A stretch of DNA of 64,000 nucleotides, from the NCBI GenBank assembly GCA_030426765.1, contig JAUHXV010000007.1, forward strand, positions 38,658 to 102,657. The letters are read 5' to 3'. This DNA is from Bacteroidia bacterium (GTDB lineage: Bacteria > Bacteroidota > Bacteroidia > Chitinophagales > Saprospiraceae). Positions 44,970-55,510 of this stretch are shown in pieces (positions within the stretch are counted from its first letter, which is position 1; each line of letters begins with the position of its first letter). The position numbers were made by a program, and so were the translations under genes. The notes under the pieces were generated by a model. The model saw only the letters and a list, made by a program, of their open reading frames with translations. It did not search any database and was not told the origin of the DNA.

Positions 44970-47900
44970 ATGGGGCAAACTGGCAGTTACAATCAGCTCA
45001 TCCAGAAACTGGATGCTTTCACACGACGATTTTACCTGAACAAACTCATTCGGGGTGGTCTGATCACCTTCGGTGGCCTGTTAGGGGTTTTTCTGATCTA
45101 CACGCTGCTCGAACATCAGTTTTACTTCAGCAGTGGGACCCGTTTGTTCCTTCTGCTCTCCTTTATCGGTATGGCCGTAGCCAGCCTCGGATATTTTGTC
45201 ATTTACCCCTTGGCGCAGTATTACCGATTGGGGAAGATCATCTCCCATGATCAGGCCGCCGAAATCATCGGCAATCACTTCGGCCACGTTCAAGACAAAC
45301 TGCTAAACGTGCTTCAGCTTAAGCGTCAGGCCGACCACACACAGGACAATCCGGAGTTACTTTTTGCCGGCATCGAGCAAAAGACGAAAGAAATCGAAAT
45401 CGTCCCGTTTAAAAAGGCGGTCGATCTTTCGAAAAACAAAAAATACCTGCGCTATGCTCTGCCTCCGCTTCTGATCCTGCTGGTCTTTTTGGTGGCAGCG
45501 CCAAGCATCATTCGCGACAGTACAACGCGTCTGATCCACACCAACAAAGTGTACGAACGTGCCGCACCATTTCACTTTGTGATGGATCCGGAACAAGATC
45601 TCTCTGTCGTGCAGTACGAAGATTACACCCTTAACATTACGACATCGGGGTCAATGGTTCCCGCAGAAGTTTTTATTGAGATCGACAATTATTCTTACCG
45701 TATGCGCAAAGATGACGCAGGCGCTTTCTCATACCATTTTAAAAACGTACTCGAAGACACACCTTTTAAGATTTACTCCGGGCCTGTTCGCTCAGAAGAC
45801 TATGAGCTTTCAGTGATCAGGAAACCCGGTATTCTCTCATTCGATATCGGCCTTGATTTTCCTGCCTATACCGGACGAAAAGATGAAGACCTGCGCAACA
45901 TAGGTGACCTCATCGTTCCGGAAGGCACAAAACTGACCTGGGATATTCAGGCCGCTCAAACCGAGCATGTTGATTTTCGCTTTGAAGGCAGAGAAGATGT
46001 ACTCAATGCGGAACGCAGGAGTGAAGACCGTTTTATCGTAAAAGATAAAGCCACGAAAAACGGCCGTTACACCCTCTATCTCAACAATAGTATGTTGCCC
46101 AATCCGGACAGTGTACAGTACAGCATTCGCGTTGTACCGGATCGCTATCCCGGCATCCGCGTGGAAGCATTTACCGACAGCCTTGAAAAAGACATTGTCT
46201 ATTTCGCGGGTAATGCGGATGATGATTACGGCATTCGCACCTTGCATTTTCAATACGAGCTCCTCGATAAAGACGGCGGTCTTCAGGAGAAAAAAACAAT
46301 TCCGCTGCGCGTACCGCATCCGACACAGTTTTCCTACACGCATAGCTTTGACATACAGGCTCTGGCCCTGCAGCCCGGCCAGCAGGTGCAATACTACTTT
46401 GAAGTACATGACAATGATGGTATTCACGGCAGTAAAGCGAGCCGGACACCGGTCATGCAGTTTCGCAAACCCACTGCGGAGGAGTTTGACAAAAAAGAAA
46501 ATGAAAACAACGCAAGCATTCAGTTAAACCTTGAAAAGTCCCTGAAGGAAACGCAGGAACTGCAAAAGGACATGAAAAAACTCAAGGAAAAACTAATGCA
46601 GGAGAAAAAAGCGGAGTGGCAGGATAAAAAGGAATTGCAAAAATTAATAGATCGCCATAAATCGATGCAAAGCCAGATGCAGGAAGCCATCGATAAGTTT
46701 AAAGAAAACCTTCAGAATCAGGAAGAGCACAGCAAACCTTCGGAAGAGCTTCTTGAAAAACAGGAGAAGGTTGAAAAACTCATGGAAGACCTGATGAGCG
46801 AGGAGATGAAAGAGCTCATGGAGAAGATTGAAGAACTCATGCAGGAGCTCGAAAAAGATGGCGCGTTGGATATGATGGAGGAGATGGAGAGCAATGATGA
46901 AGAGTTGGAAATGGAACTCGACCGTATGCTGGAGATGTTCAAACAACTGGAAGTAGAAGTGGAAATGGAGCAGGCCATTGAGAAGCTTGAAAAACTGGCG
47001 GACAAAGAAGAGGCACTCAGTAAAGAGACCCAGGAAGAACAAAAGCCCAATGAGGAATTAAGTAAGGAGCAGGAAGAACTCAACAAGGAGTTTGACGAGC
47101 TCCAGAAGGACATGGAAGAGCTTCAGAAAAAGAACGAGGAACTGGAGCGACCCAAAAATATGGAGGGGGCTGACGAGCAAATGGAGAAGATCGATCAGGA
47201 CATGGAAAACAGCCAGGAGCAGCTTGATCAGGGCGAACCTCAAAAAGCTTCTAAGTCTCAGAAAAATGCAGCCCAGCGTATGCGAGACATGGCCAATCAA
47301 CTCAACATGCAGATGGCGGCCAGCGATCAGGAGCAGATGGAAGAGGATATGGATATGCTCCGACAGTTGCTTGAAAACCTGGTGACGCTATCCTTTGATC
47401 AGGAGGACCTGATCAATGATTTTGCCGTCACGCAGACCTCGACACCCCGGTATGTGGGTCTCGTGCAGGAACAGTTTAAGATCAAGGAAGATTTTAAAGT
47501 GGTGGAGGATACGCTGCATGCCTTAAGCAAGCGCGTCACTCAGATCGAAAGCTTTGTACATGAAAAAGTTTCAGACATAAAAGTCAATCTGGACAAGAGC
47601 CTGGACATGCTGGAAGAGCGAAATAAAACGATTTCCAGTGATCACCAGCAGCGTACCATGACCTATCTGAACGATTTGGCATTAATGTTGAGTGAGGTTA
47701 TGGATCAAATGCAGCAGCAGATGGCCAGCAAAATGCCCGGCAGCCAGATGTGTAACAAACCCGGTGGCGGAAGTGCGGGCAAAAGCGGCAAGGTGCCTAT
47801 GGATAAAATCACCCAGGGGCAAAAAGAACTGAATAAAGAAATGCAGCAGCTTTCTGAGCAAATGAAAGATGGAAAGCAGGGAAAGGGAAAGATGAGTAAA

Positions 47901-48320
47901 GAGTTTGCCCAGATGGCCGCCAAGCAGGCTGCGCTGCGCAAAGCATTGGATGAACTCAATCAGGAGAAAAAAGAACAAGGCAAAGGGGTGCCGGAGCTCG
48001 ACAATATTACTGACGAGATGAATAAGATAGAAATCGACCTTGTCAATAAACGACTGGACAACGAAACGCTGAATCGTCAGCAGGAAATCATGACGAGGCT
48101 GCTCGAAGCCGAAAAGTCCGACCGACAACGCGATCAGGATGAAAAGCGACAAGCTGAGACAGCTCGGGAGCAAAAGCGATCAATGCCACCAGCACTTGAA
48201 GAATATATCCGACAGCGGGAAGCGGAAATCGAACAGTACAAATCCGTGTCTCCTGATCTGCGTCCTTACTACAAACTTCTGGTTGAGGAGTATTACCAGA
48301 CATTAAAAAACTCAAACTAA
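44970..48320 (+). CDS. DUF4175-family membrane protein with long coiled coil
   Basis: A large protein, 1116 residues from the ATG at 44970 (MGQTGSYNQLIQ). The upstream ATG at 44919 adds 17 less typical residues. Three hydrophobic helices occur near the N-terminus: GGLITFGGLLGVFLIYTLLE, LFLLLSFIGMAVASLGYFVI and LLILLVFLVAAPSII. Then come beta-rich domains (residues about 200-500), and from about nt 46480 to 47330 a highly charged Glu/Lys/Gln coiled coil. A further helical region with Met/Gln-rich stretches follows. This matches DUF4175 proteins of Bacteroidota, whose role is unknown. It leads a plus-strand group with the RsbW-like ATPase and ybeY. Confidence 0.85.
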   Translation: MGQTGSYNQLIQKLDAFTRRFYLNKLIRGGLITFGGLLGVFLIYTLLEHQFYFSSGTRLFLLLSFIGMAVASLGYFVIYPLAQYYRLGKIISHDQAAEIIGNHFGHVQDKLLNVLQLKRQADHTQDNPELLFAGIEQKTKEIEIVPFKKAVDLSKNKKYLRYALPPLLILLVFLVAAPSIIRDSTTRLIHTNKVYERAAPFHFVMDPEQDLSVVQYEDYTLNITTSGSMVPAEVFIEIDNYSYRMRKDDAGAFSYHFKNVLEDTPFKIYSGPVRSEDYELSVIRKPGILSFDIGLDFPAYTGRKDEDLRNIGDLIVPEGTKLTWDIQAAQTEHVDFRFEGREDVLNAERRSEDRFIVKDKATKNGRYTLYLNNSMLPNPDSVQYSIRVVPDRYPGIRVEAFTDSLEKDIVYFAGNADDDYGIRTLHFQYELLDKDGGLQEKKTIPLRVPHPTQFSYTHSFDIQALALQPGQQVQYYFEVHDNDGIHGSKASRTPVMQFRKPTAEEFDKKENENNASIQLNLEKSLKETQELQKDMKKLKEKLMQEKKAEWQDKKELQKLIDRHKSMQSQMQEAIDKFKENLQNQEEHSKPSEELLEKQEKVEKLMEDLMSEEMKELMEKIEELMQELEKDGALDMMEEMESNDEELEMELDRMLEMFKQLEVEVEMEQAIEKLEKLADKEEALSKETQEEQKPNEELSKEQEELNKEFDELQKDMEELQKKNEELERPKNMEGADEQMEKIDQDMENSQEQLDQGEPQKASKSQKNAAQRMRDMANQLNMQMAASDQEQMEEDMDMLRQLLENLVTLSFDQEDLINDFAVTQTSTPRYVGLVQEQFKIKEDFKVVEDTLHALSKRVTQIESFVHEKVSDIKVNLDKSLDMLEERNKTISSDHQQRTMTYLNDLALMLSEVMDQMQQQMASKMPGSQMCNKPGGGSAGKSGKVPMDKITQGQKELNKEMQQLSEQMKDGKQGKGKMSKEFAQMAAKQAALRKALDELNQEKKEQGKGVPELDNITDEMNKIEIDLVNKRLDNETLNRQQEIMTRLLEAEKSDRQRDQDEKRQAETAREQKRSMPPALEEYIRQREAEIEQYKSVSPDLRPYYKLLVEEYYQTLKNSN

Positions 48321-48327
48321 GCACACT

Positions 48328-48732
48328 ATCAGCGCGACTAAAGAAATATTAAAGTTACCTTCTCATCCGAGTTGTATCTGCAAAGTAGAGGACTTTGTCA
48401 AGGAACTGGTCGTGCGGCTGAATATTGATGAAAACCTCTATCCGAATATTCTGATCAGCTTAACGGAAGCGGTCAACAACGCGATGATCCACGGCAATCA
48501 ACTCGATGAGCGGAAAGCCATTGTCGTCACTTGTCAGGAAAAAGAGCACCAGATACAACTGATCATTTCTGATGAAGGAAAAGGCTTTGACCCTTTCGCC
48601 ATTCCCGACCCGACCAGTGAAGATCGCATCGAAACAGAGGGAGGCCGTGGTGTTTTTTTAATGAAGAGCCTCGCCGATGAAATTCATTTTGTCGACCAGG
48701 GCCGTACGGTAAAATTGATGTGGAAGATCTAA
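48328..48732 (+). CDS. RsbW-like anti-sigma factor/serine kinase ATPase, apparent ATC start
   Basis: An HATPase_c protein of the RsbW/SpoIIAB type. The N-box EAVNNAMIHG, the G1 motif DEGKGFDP and a late GGRGVFLMKSLADEI are seen. The first GTG (48412) would cut off the conserved N-terminal strand. The frame is open from 48307, and it encodes SATKEILKLPSHPSCICKVE directly before it, a typical RsbW-like N-terminus. No ATG, GTG or TTG occurs there. ATC at 48328, 8 bases after the preceding stop, gives a 134-residue protein of usual length. The start is inference. The 3' end overlaps ybeY by 13 bases. Confidence 0.85.
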   Translation: MSATKEILKLPSHPSCICKVEDFVKELVVRLNIDENLYPNILISLTEAVNNAMIHGNQLDERKAIVVTCQEKEHQIQLIISDEGKGFDPFAIPDPTSEDRIETEGGRGVFLMKSLADEIHFVDQGRTVKLMWKI

Positions 48733-49184
48733 ACCCGCTCTGGCCCGAAACAAGCGACAACCCCTCCGGCATCTTTTTTTCCAGCCACGAAGTTTCCTTT
48801 ACACTTACCCATGCTGAAAAAATTAAAGCCTGGATACAGGATACTATATCCCGCGAAGACCGCTCGCTGCATCGACTCGATTTTGTGTTTTGTACCGATG
48901 CGTTTTTGCTGGAGATGAATCGGCAGCACCTCAACCATGACTATTTTACAGATATCATCACCTTCCCATTAAGCGAAGATCCTATCGAAGCCGAAGTGTA
49001 TATCAGCCTCGACCGCGTAAAAGACAATGCTGTCTCCTTTGATACCACTTTTGAGCACGAACTACATCGCGTTCTTATTCACGGAGTGCTGCACTTGTGT
49101 GGATACGATGATCACGAGGAGGATGATATTGATATGATGCGCGCCAAAGAACAAATGTCTTTAGCGCGGTTGCCGAAAGACTAA
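48720..49184 (+). CDS. ybeY: Endoribonuclease YbeY (rRNA maturation)
   Basis: A single-strand-specific endoribonuclease used in 16S rRNA 3'-end maturation and ribosome quality control. It has 154 residues. The zinc-binding signature is LIHGVLHLCGYDDHEEDD, carrying three His (H-x3-H-x5-H pattern with the final DH), and the upstream TDIITFPLSEDP block is the family's conserved FLSFP-like region. The ATG at 48720 overlaps the preceding ATPase by 13 bases, so the genes are likely co-transcribed and coupled. Confidence 0.96.
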   Translation: MEDLNPLWPETSDNPSGIFFSSHEVSFTLTHAEKIKAWIQDTISREDRSLHRLDFVFCTDAFLLEMNRQHLNHDYFTDIITFPLSEDPIEAEVYISLDRVKDNAVSFDTTFEHELHRVLIHGVLHLCGYDDHEEDDIDMMRAKEQMSLARLPKD

Positions 49185-49373
49185 ATAACCTATCCTCCTT
49201 CAGCCCACAAGACATATAAATCGAGCATTATATGTTTATTGTGCTTCATGGTTTTATACATAGTAACTAGCCCGGGAAAAATATTTGAGTAGTTGCAAAG
49301 GCAGCACAAATATTATATGCTGTATCTTAACACATAAAGATTTTAACGGGAAAATTCCGAAAACCAGAACACT

Positions 49374-52300
49374 ATGAAGCGCTATTTCTTCCTGATCACA
49401 ATATTACTCCTAAGTCTGCAAACCGGGCAGAGTCAGTTTTACCAACTCTACGGTCCGGGGACAGTTGATTTGTGCAGTTTTGAACCCTATTCCTATGTCA
49501 TTGAAACCAGCGAACAAATTGATTCTACCTGGTGGCATATCATCCCGGGTGCCGATGTATTCGGAAGCTTGTATTCCGCAGATGTGTTTTTTTATGACGG
49601 AGGTGTTTACCTGCTGACGGTCAACTCCTCTACTATCAACGGGGATATTCTGTCTGATAGTTTAATCATTTATGTCGATGAATTTTTAGCACCACCAAGC
49701 GTCAATGGTTGTTATGAAATCGACGGTCGAACCGGGTGTTACCAGGTATGTGCTTTTTCACAATCCGTCGTTGAGCTTGAGTTTCCTGGTACGCAATGGA
49801 CGATCACCGGTGCCGAAAGCTATTCATATGATGGCAATTCACTCATCGAAATCAACTGGGGCGCCGGAGGAAAAGGTTCTTTCGTAGTATTCGAGTTGGG
49901 ATGTACGTTTGAGATATGCTTTGATATTCTTCCTGAACCGATCGCAGATTTTTCTACATTTCCCGGCACCAATTCCGATACACTTACGATTTGCAAAGGG
50001 CAGGAAGTGTTTTTTGAAAATGAATCTGTAAACGGGATTGAATATCAATGGAATTTTGGCGACGGAGACATGAGTACTGATTTCGACGTCAGCCATACCT
50101 ATGGGGATGAAGGCTATTATACCGTCACCCTCGCGGCCATGACTGTTTGTGATTGTGCCAGTGAAAAAGAACTCGTCATTGAAGTGCTTCCTGCACCTGC
50201 GCCGACATTGGATTGTGTGAATAGTGTATGTCCCGAGATGCGACAACGGTATACCGCCACGACTGCCGGGTGTACACAATACAACTGGAGTGTGTCTGCC
50301 AACGGTACCGTAGTCAACGGAGGAGAATCAACCGACGATTTTATTGAGATCATATGGCATGAGGGACCGGATGGATACATCGACCTCTCCGTCAGTGGTT
50401 GCTCGACCGATTTTTGCTCCTATACAAATCGATTCCGCGTTCCAATCATCTCGCCGGATGGACCTGTCGAAGGCGATGCCAGTGTTTGTTCCGGCGAACT
50501 GGTGACCTATTCAGCACCTTATTTTCCGGGCACAGAATATCAGTGGGACATTGGTTTTGCAGGAACGATTATGGGGTCTCAGAAGAAAAATGCCATTACC
50601 GTCAAATGGAATGACGTCAATATGGTAACTGCTTCCTATGTCGAAGTGCAGTATGAAAATTGTTTCCTGGAATGTGGCGGAAGCGATCGCCTGGATGTGA
50701 ATATCACGCCTGAAATCGCATTGGCCGGAGACCCACAGGTTTGCCAAAACGAGTTGGCGACGGTGATGGCGACAGCCGGTTTTTCATCTCCTAATCCTGT
50801 ACCGGTAGATTGGCAGCTTGAGGACGCAGCCGGGAATGTAGTCGGCTCTTCTCCCGGAGCAAGTGATACATGGAGTTATACCTTTTCCGTACCTCCCGGC
50901 ATCTACACCTGGGTAGCATTGAATAGCTCATCCAGTTATTGCACAGAAGTTGCTCGACTGGAGATTGAGGTTACAGCTACACCATCAGACCCGCTGGCCA
51001 TTCATGGAGAAACCGAGATCTGTCCGGGTCAGCCGTATGGATATACGATTGAAAACAATGGAAACTTCGAAACGATCTGGACAGTAACCGATGGCGTGGC
51101 GACCACGAATTATTCAGGCAATACTTTCCAGCATACATTTGGTAATACACCTCCGTTTATCGTCGAAGCGTACAATACGGATATTCAATATCCTTCGTGT
51201 GCCTCCGGTTCGATCACACTAAATCTGAGCTCAGCCGCAGATCTCGTGATCAATGGTCCGGATGATGTTTGCTTTAATGCAATAGATCTGTTTACGACAG
51301 AGTTTGTCAGCGGGACTGAATATCTGTGGGAAGTGATTCCGGCGGATCATGGAGAAATTCGAAAAAGCAACCTCAATACTGTTGAAGTGTTTTGGTCACA
51401 AACCGGACCAGCCACCTTGCGCCTGAGTGCCTGTGGTGCGGTGATTGAAAAAAACGTAACCGTGAATCCTCTTCCCGTCTTTAATATACTTGGTCCCATG
51501 GCAGCATGTGCCAATGAGACGGTTAATATAACTACAGACGAGCCAGCCTTCGGGCATGTCTGGATGGATGATAATGACATCGTCCTCTCAAATATGAATA
51601 ATCACGATTTTTATCCCGGACCGTATGGTGTAGAACTGACCGACAATTTAGGATGTACGAATAAGGAATCGTTTACCATCAATTCCTATCCAACACCTTC
51701 CGTTCATTTGTCCAGTCCTTACGACAAATACTATTGCGGCACTCTTCCCGGTGGTCTTCAGATCACCGCCAATACGGATGGGCCGGGGTATCAGTTTACC
51801 TGGTATAAAGACAATGTTGTGGTGCCGGGATCTGATCCGGTGTATACCGTCACCGATTTTGGTGAATACTACGTGCAGGTCACCAATGAATACGGATGTG
51901 TAGATGCCTCAGAAATTATCTCCTATGTCGATTGTTGTGATCCGGATCAATGTAATCTGGTAGGAGGAGGTAATACTCCTGGAGGATGTACCTATATCCC
52001 CGGCGACTTTATGGTGTCCAAAACCTTGTTGAGTTGTGAGCATCACATCCTCACCCCTAACCATGCTGACATTACTCCAGGGCAGACGCGTTGGTTTATC
52101 TTAAGTGTCAGTAAAGGAGTACTCGGCGTGATTGATGCTGATGTTCTGGACTACACCTATTCCGAACCAGGTTATTATCTGATCGAAGCGATCAATCCAT
52201 TGACCGGCTACCCATACGGAGGAAGTCAATGTGGTCATTACGACAAAATGGTGGACACTGTAAGAGCGGTAGCTGATTTTAAACATACAGGTATATGTAC

Positions 52301-55300
52301 AGGATCACAGATCGAGTTTGAAGACCTGACGACCTTCCTTCCGGATGAGTCCATTGCATCCTGGTCATGGGATTTCGGAGATCCTGCAAGTGGCCTTGAT
52401 AATACCTCATCCGATCAGGATCCTACACACGTATTCGCCAGTGCCGGTGTATACCAGGTCACGCTTGTGGTAACCATGAACAGTGGATGCTCTACTACCA
52501 AAATGATGAACGTTACCGTGACTGACGGGCCGGTGTTAAATCCACTGTATGCATTTGAGTTTTGCGAAGACGAAGCAATGGGCTTCAGACTTCCGGGAAA
52601 TCTGTTTGATATAGACTGGGACTTTGGCGATCCGGCTTCGGCTCCCGAAAACACCGCAGTGACCGATTCGGTTTTCCATACCTATGCAAACACGGGACTC
52701 TACCAGGTCTCAGTAGCAGCAAGCGACATCAATCAGTGCCGCAGTGATATGGACTTTATGGTAGACATCAAAGAAAATACACTCAGCGGATTGATTGATG
52801 TAGATCCTGTCACCGCATTATGTGCAGGCGATACAGCTGCCCTTACAGCCCCTGCCGGGGGCACCACCTGGTTATGGAGCACCGGTGAAACGACTGAAGG
52901 TATTGATGTGGCGGAAAGCAATCAGTACAATGTTTTAATCAAAGATCAGTACCAATGCTCGTATAGTCCGCCTGCTGTGTTTGTCGAAGTACATCCAAAA
53001 CCAGTAGTCACTATCAAAGCAAGAGAAATACTCGGCCCCGGTATGTTCGGGACATGGGATACAACCCTCATGGTGTGCGATGGTACCGAATTTGAATTGC
53101 AGGCCTTTTCCACAGCAGGCGTATCCTATCAGTGGTCACATGGTCCCACGACCAGCACGCTTCAGTTTACCACAGAAGGTGCAAATCTGCCCGGACCTGG
53201 TATTCACGAATTCAAGGTGCACACGATTAACGTATCAAGTGGTTGTATTTCGGATAGTGCCATCATTGTGGTGGAAATATTTGAACTTCCGAATGTGCCT
53301 GTGATCGCTCTGATCAGTGGATCGGCCTGCAGTTTTGATGACAACATTCTTCAGGTGACTAATCCGCAAGCGGGCGTTGAATATATCTGGTCTGATGGGC
53401 AAACCGGTACTGAGATTACAGCCTCCATCGAAGGCCCGTATTTCGTAGAGGCCGTCAATAGTAATGGTTGCCGCAGCGAAAGCAATACCATTGTGATCAA
53501 TCCTTCTGCGCTGGTCGATCAGATTCCCGGAGGGTGTTTTATCGCCTGCGATCCACTGGAGGTATGCCTGCCTGATTTAAGCAATGTGATTTCTTATACG
53601 ATTTATCAAAATGGATCGGTGTATATGAGTGGTGCTGCCTGGCCACAGAATTTTGACATTACCAGTGATGGTAGCTATACGATCGAAGTCACCTCTGCCA
53701 ATGGATGTACGGCAACATCTGATCCACTGGACATCGCGTTGTATACCGGCGTCGGTAGTGTAACTGTTGAAACCTGGCTGGATGTCGACGGAGACGGTGT
53801 GATCAGTGCGGGAGATGCTTTGATCTCAGGAATTCCTGTCAACATCATTTCAGATGACGGCATGTATGAAGGGGGCACGGAAACCGTTACCGCTGGTCAA
53901 TTTGTATTTACGGATTACCCTGCACAAGGATATCTCGCGACGATCGATCGCAACCTCTTGTCATCTCAGTATACCGTTGTCATCGATAGCATCCATACTG
54001 ATATTCAAACCTGTGAGGATTCTGTGGTGGTTTCACTTTTGATCACCGAAAACTGCATAGTCAACGGGCCTGATCAGTTTTTTGATCTGTGCCCCGGAGA
54101 TACCGTTTCCGTAGGGGACAGTACCTGGGTAGAGACAGGTGCTTATACCATGCATATGATGAGTGCTGCCGGTTGTGATTCTGTTTTTCAGGTTGTGGTG
54201 ACAACCCCGGATAGCCTGAATATTTTCGCGCAGGTATGGGTTGATGTAGATCATAATAATATTATCTCTCCAGCGGACACACTCATTTCCGGCATTGGTG
54301 TAATACTCACAGATACCGGTACCAACACGTCGGATGTCATGATCACAGACGCCAGTGGCAGTGTAAGCTGGTATGATGTGCTTCAGGAATACAAACTTGA
54401 AATTGATACCGCCAATCTGGCCGTTACGTTTATTCCGATCCTGTATGATACTATCATCAGTGACACGGTATGTGGTTCTGTCGTTTTTGATTTTCTGATA
54501 GAGCCTGCCTGTACACCAGTGTTTGTAGTTCTCCAGGAAACGCTTTGTAACGGTGACTCTTTGTTCCTATTCGATCAATGGATAACACAAGAGGGCCAGT
54601 ACACGTTTGTCGAGACCGATTCGATGACCATGTGTGAAACGATTACAGATGTATATGTCACCGAAAGCGAGGAGATCGTGATTGATGGTGTAGTGTCCTG
54701 GAATTGTGAAACGCAAGGAACGATAGAGATCAGTGTAACCGGTGAAGGTCCGTTTTCTTACTTCTGGAATCCATCGGTCCCGGGTGACACTCTCCTGACC
54801 GGATTACCCGATGGGCAGTACACTGTTTTTGTAACCGATGCCAATGGATGTCAGGCGATACAAACGTTTACCGTAGTCGGATCTCCTCCACTATTATTTT
54901 ATATAGACGACTATTACCTGGTCGATGAAGGAGAGAGTGTGCTCATTGAAATTGAAGGCGATATCACCGAAGACGGTTTAAGTTTTCTATGGGAGCCATC
55001 CGATATCCTGGATTGCTCAACGTGTCCATTAGCCATTGCTACACCGTTTGAAGATACGCACATTCACATTCAAATTATCGATACGAATGGTTGCGTCTAT
55101 GACTTGTTTACATATATCGATGTGGTGACGGATACGACCGGACTGGATGGTATTTATATTCCTAATGTCTTTTCACCCAACAACGATGGCATCAACGATA
55201 TCTGGACCATCTTTAGCCAACATGAAAATACACGCTTGGAGAAGTTGACGATTTATGACCGGTGGGGATCTGTGGTGTATGGCAAAGAAGATATACTGCT

Positions 55301-55436
55301 GAATGGAATTGACGGTTGGGATGGGACCACAAATGGCAAACCATTGAACCCGGGTGTATTTGTCTATCAGGCTGTAATTTCACTTGGGGATGGAACGGAA
55401 AAATCTGTTCATGGAAACGTAACCTTGCTTCGATAA
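49374..55436 (+). CDS. Giant secreted PKD/SdrB-domain protein with T9SS type B sorting domain
   Basis: A 2020-residue protein with a signal peptide (MKRYFFLITILLLSLQTGQS). The body has Cys-rich, PKD and Ig-like repeats. Clear PKD units lie at about residues 215-275 (EYQWNFGDGDMSTDFDVSHT), 965-1050 (SWSWDFGDPASG) and 1055-1125 (DWDFGDPASAPENTA). SdrD-B-like units lie at about 1460-1510 (WLDVDGDGVISAGDALISGI) and 1615-1680 (WVDVDHNNIISPADTLISGI). The C-terminus (about 1925-2020) has FSPNNDGINDIWTIF, IYDRWGSVVYGKED and NPGVFVYQAV, the gliding-motility-associated/type B T9SS sorting domain. It should be secreted and surface-attached. A 189-base gap upstream separates it from ybeY. Confidence 0.93.
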   Translation: MKRYFFLITILLLSLQTGQSQFYQLYGPGTVDLCSFEPYSYVIETSEQIDSTWWHIIPGADVFGSLYSADVFFYDGGVYLLTVNSSTINGDILSDSLIIYVDEFLAPPSVNGCYEIDGRTGCYQVCAFSQSVVELEFPGTQWTITGAESYSYDGNSLIEINWGAGGKGSFVVFELGCTFEICFDILPEPIADFSTFPGTNSDTLTICKGQEVFFENESVNGIEYQWNFGDGDMSTDFDVSHTYGDEGYYTVTLAAMTVCDCASEKELVIEVLPAPAPTLDCVNSVCPEMRQRYTATTAGCTQYNWSVSANGTVVNGGESTDDFIEIIWHEGPDGYIDLSVSGCSTDFCSYTNRFRVPIISPDGPVEGDASVCSGELVTYSAPYFPGTEYQWDIGFAGTIMGSQKKNAITVKWNDVNMVTASYVEVQYENCFLECGGSDRLDVNITPEIALAGDPQVCQNELATVMATAGFSSPNPVPVDWQLEDAAGNVVGSSPGASDTWSYTFSVPPGIYTWVALNSSSSYCTEVARLEIEVTATPSDPLAIHGETEICPGQPYGYTIENNGNFETIWTVTDGVATTNYSGNTFQHTFGNTPPFIVEAYNTDIQYPSCASGSITLNLSSAADLVINGPDDVCFNAIDLFTTEFVSGTEYLWEVIPADHGEIRKSNLNTVEVFWSQTGPATLRLSACGAVIEKNVTVNPLPVFNILGPMAACANETVNITTDEPAFGHVWMDDNDIVLSNMNNHDFYPGPYGVELTDNLGCTNKESFTINSYPTPSVHLSSPYDKYYCGTLPGGLQITANTDGPGYQFTWYKDNVVVPGSDPVYTVTDFGEYYVQVTNEYGCVDASEIISYVDCCDPDQCNLVGGGNTPGGCTYIPGDFMVSKTLLSCEHHILTPNHADITPGQTRWFILSVSKGVLGVIDADVLDYTYSEPGYYLIEAINPLTGYPYGGSQCGHYDKMVDTVRAVADFKHTGICTGSQIEFEDLTTFLPDESIASWSWDFGDPASGLDNTSSDQDPTHVFASAGVYQVTLVVTMNSGCSTTKMMNVTVTDGPVLNPLYAFEFCEDEAMGFRLPGNLFDIDWDFGDPASAPENTAVTDSVFHTYANTGLYQVSVAASDINQCRSDMDFMVDIKENTLSGLIDVDPVTALCAGDTAALTAPAGGTTWLWSTGETTEGIDVAESNQYNVLIKDQYQCSYSPPAVFVEVHPKPVVTIKAREILGPGMFGTWDTTLMVCDGTEFELQAFSTAGVSYQWSHGPTTSTLQFTTEGANLPGPGIHEFKVHTINVSSGCISDSAIIVVEIFELPNVPVIALISGSACSFDDNILQVTNPQAGVEYIWSDGQTGTEITASIEGPYFVEAVNSNGCRSESNTIVINPSALVDQIPGGCFIACDPLEVCLPDLSNVISYTIYQNGSVYMSGAAWPQNFDITSDGSYTIEVTSANGCTATSDPLDIALYTGVGSVTVETWLDVDGDGVISAGDALISGIPVNIISDDGMYEGGTETVTAGQFVFTDYPAQGYLATIDRNLLSSQYTVVIDSIHTDIQTCEDSVVVSLLITENCIVNGPDQFFDLCPGDTVSVGDSTWVETGAYTMHMMSAAGCDSVFQVVVTTPDSLNIFAQVWVDVDHNNIISPADTLISGIGVILTDTGTNTSDVMITDASGSVSWYDVLQEYKLEIDTANLAVTFIPILYDTIISDTVCGSVVFDFLIEPACTPVFVVLQETLCNGDSLFLFDQWITQEGQYTFVETDSMTMCETITDVYVTESEEIVIDGVVSWNCETQGTIEISVTGEGPFSYFWNPSVPGDTLLTGLPDGQYTVFVTDANGCQAIQTFTVVGSPPLLFYIDDYYLVDEGESVLIEIEGDITEDGLSFLWEPSDILDCSTCPLAIATPFEDTHIHIQIIDTNGCVYDLFTYIDVVTDTTGLDGIYIPNVFSPNNDGINDIWTIFSQHENTRLEKLTIYDRWGSVVYGKEDILLNGIDGWDGTTNGKPLNPGVFVYQAVISLGDGTEKSVHGNVTLLR

Positions 55437-55510
55437 TACCGGGTTAAGGTATTCGTCAAAGCAATGTGTACAGGGATTGAGAAGCAGATCGTGCCAGCGA
55501 ATTTCGTTCG

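Noticed and set aside
45837..46427. 196-residue minus-strand ORF
   Set aside because: It is antisense to the DUF4175 gene and matches no family.
46644..47113. Minus-strand Phe/Leu- and Ser-rich ORFs
   Set aside because: They are complements of the Glu/Lys-rich coiled coil in the DUF4175 gene, which creates long open frames by composition.
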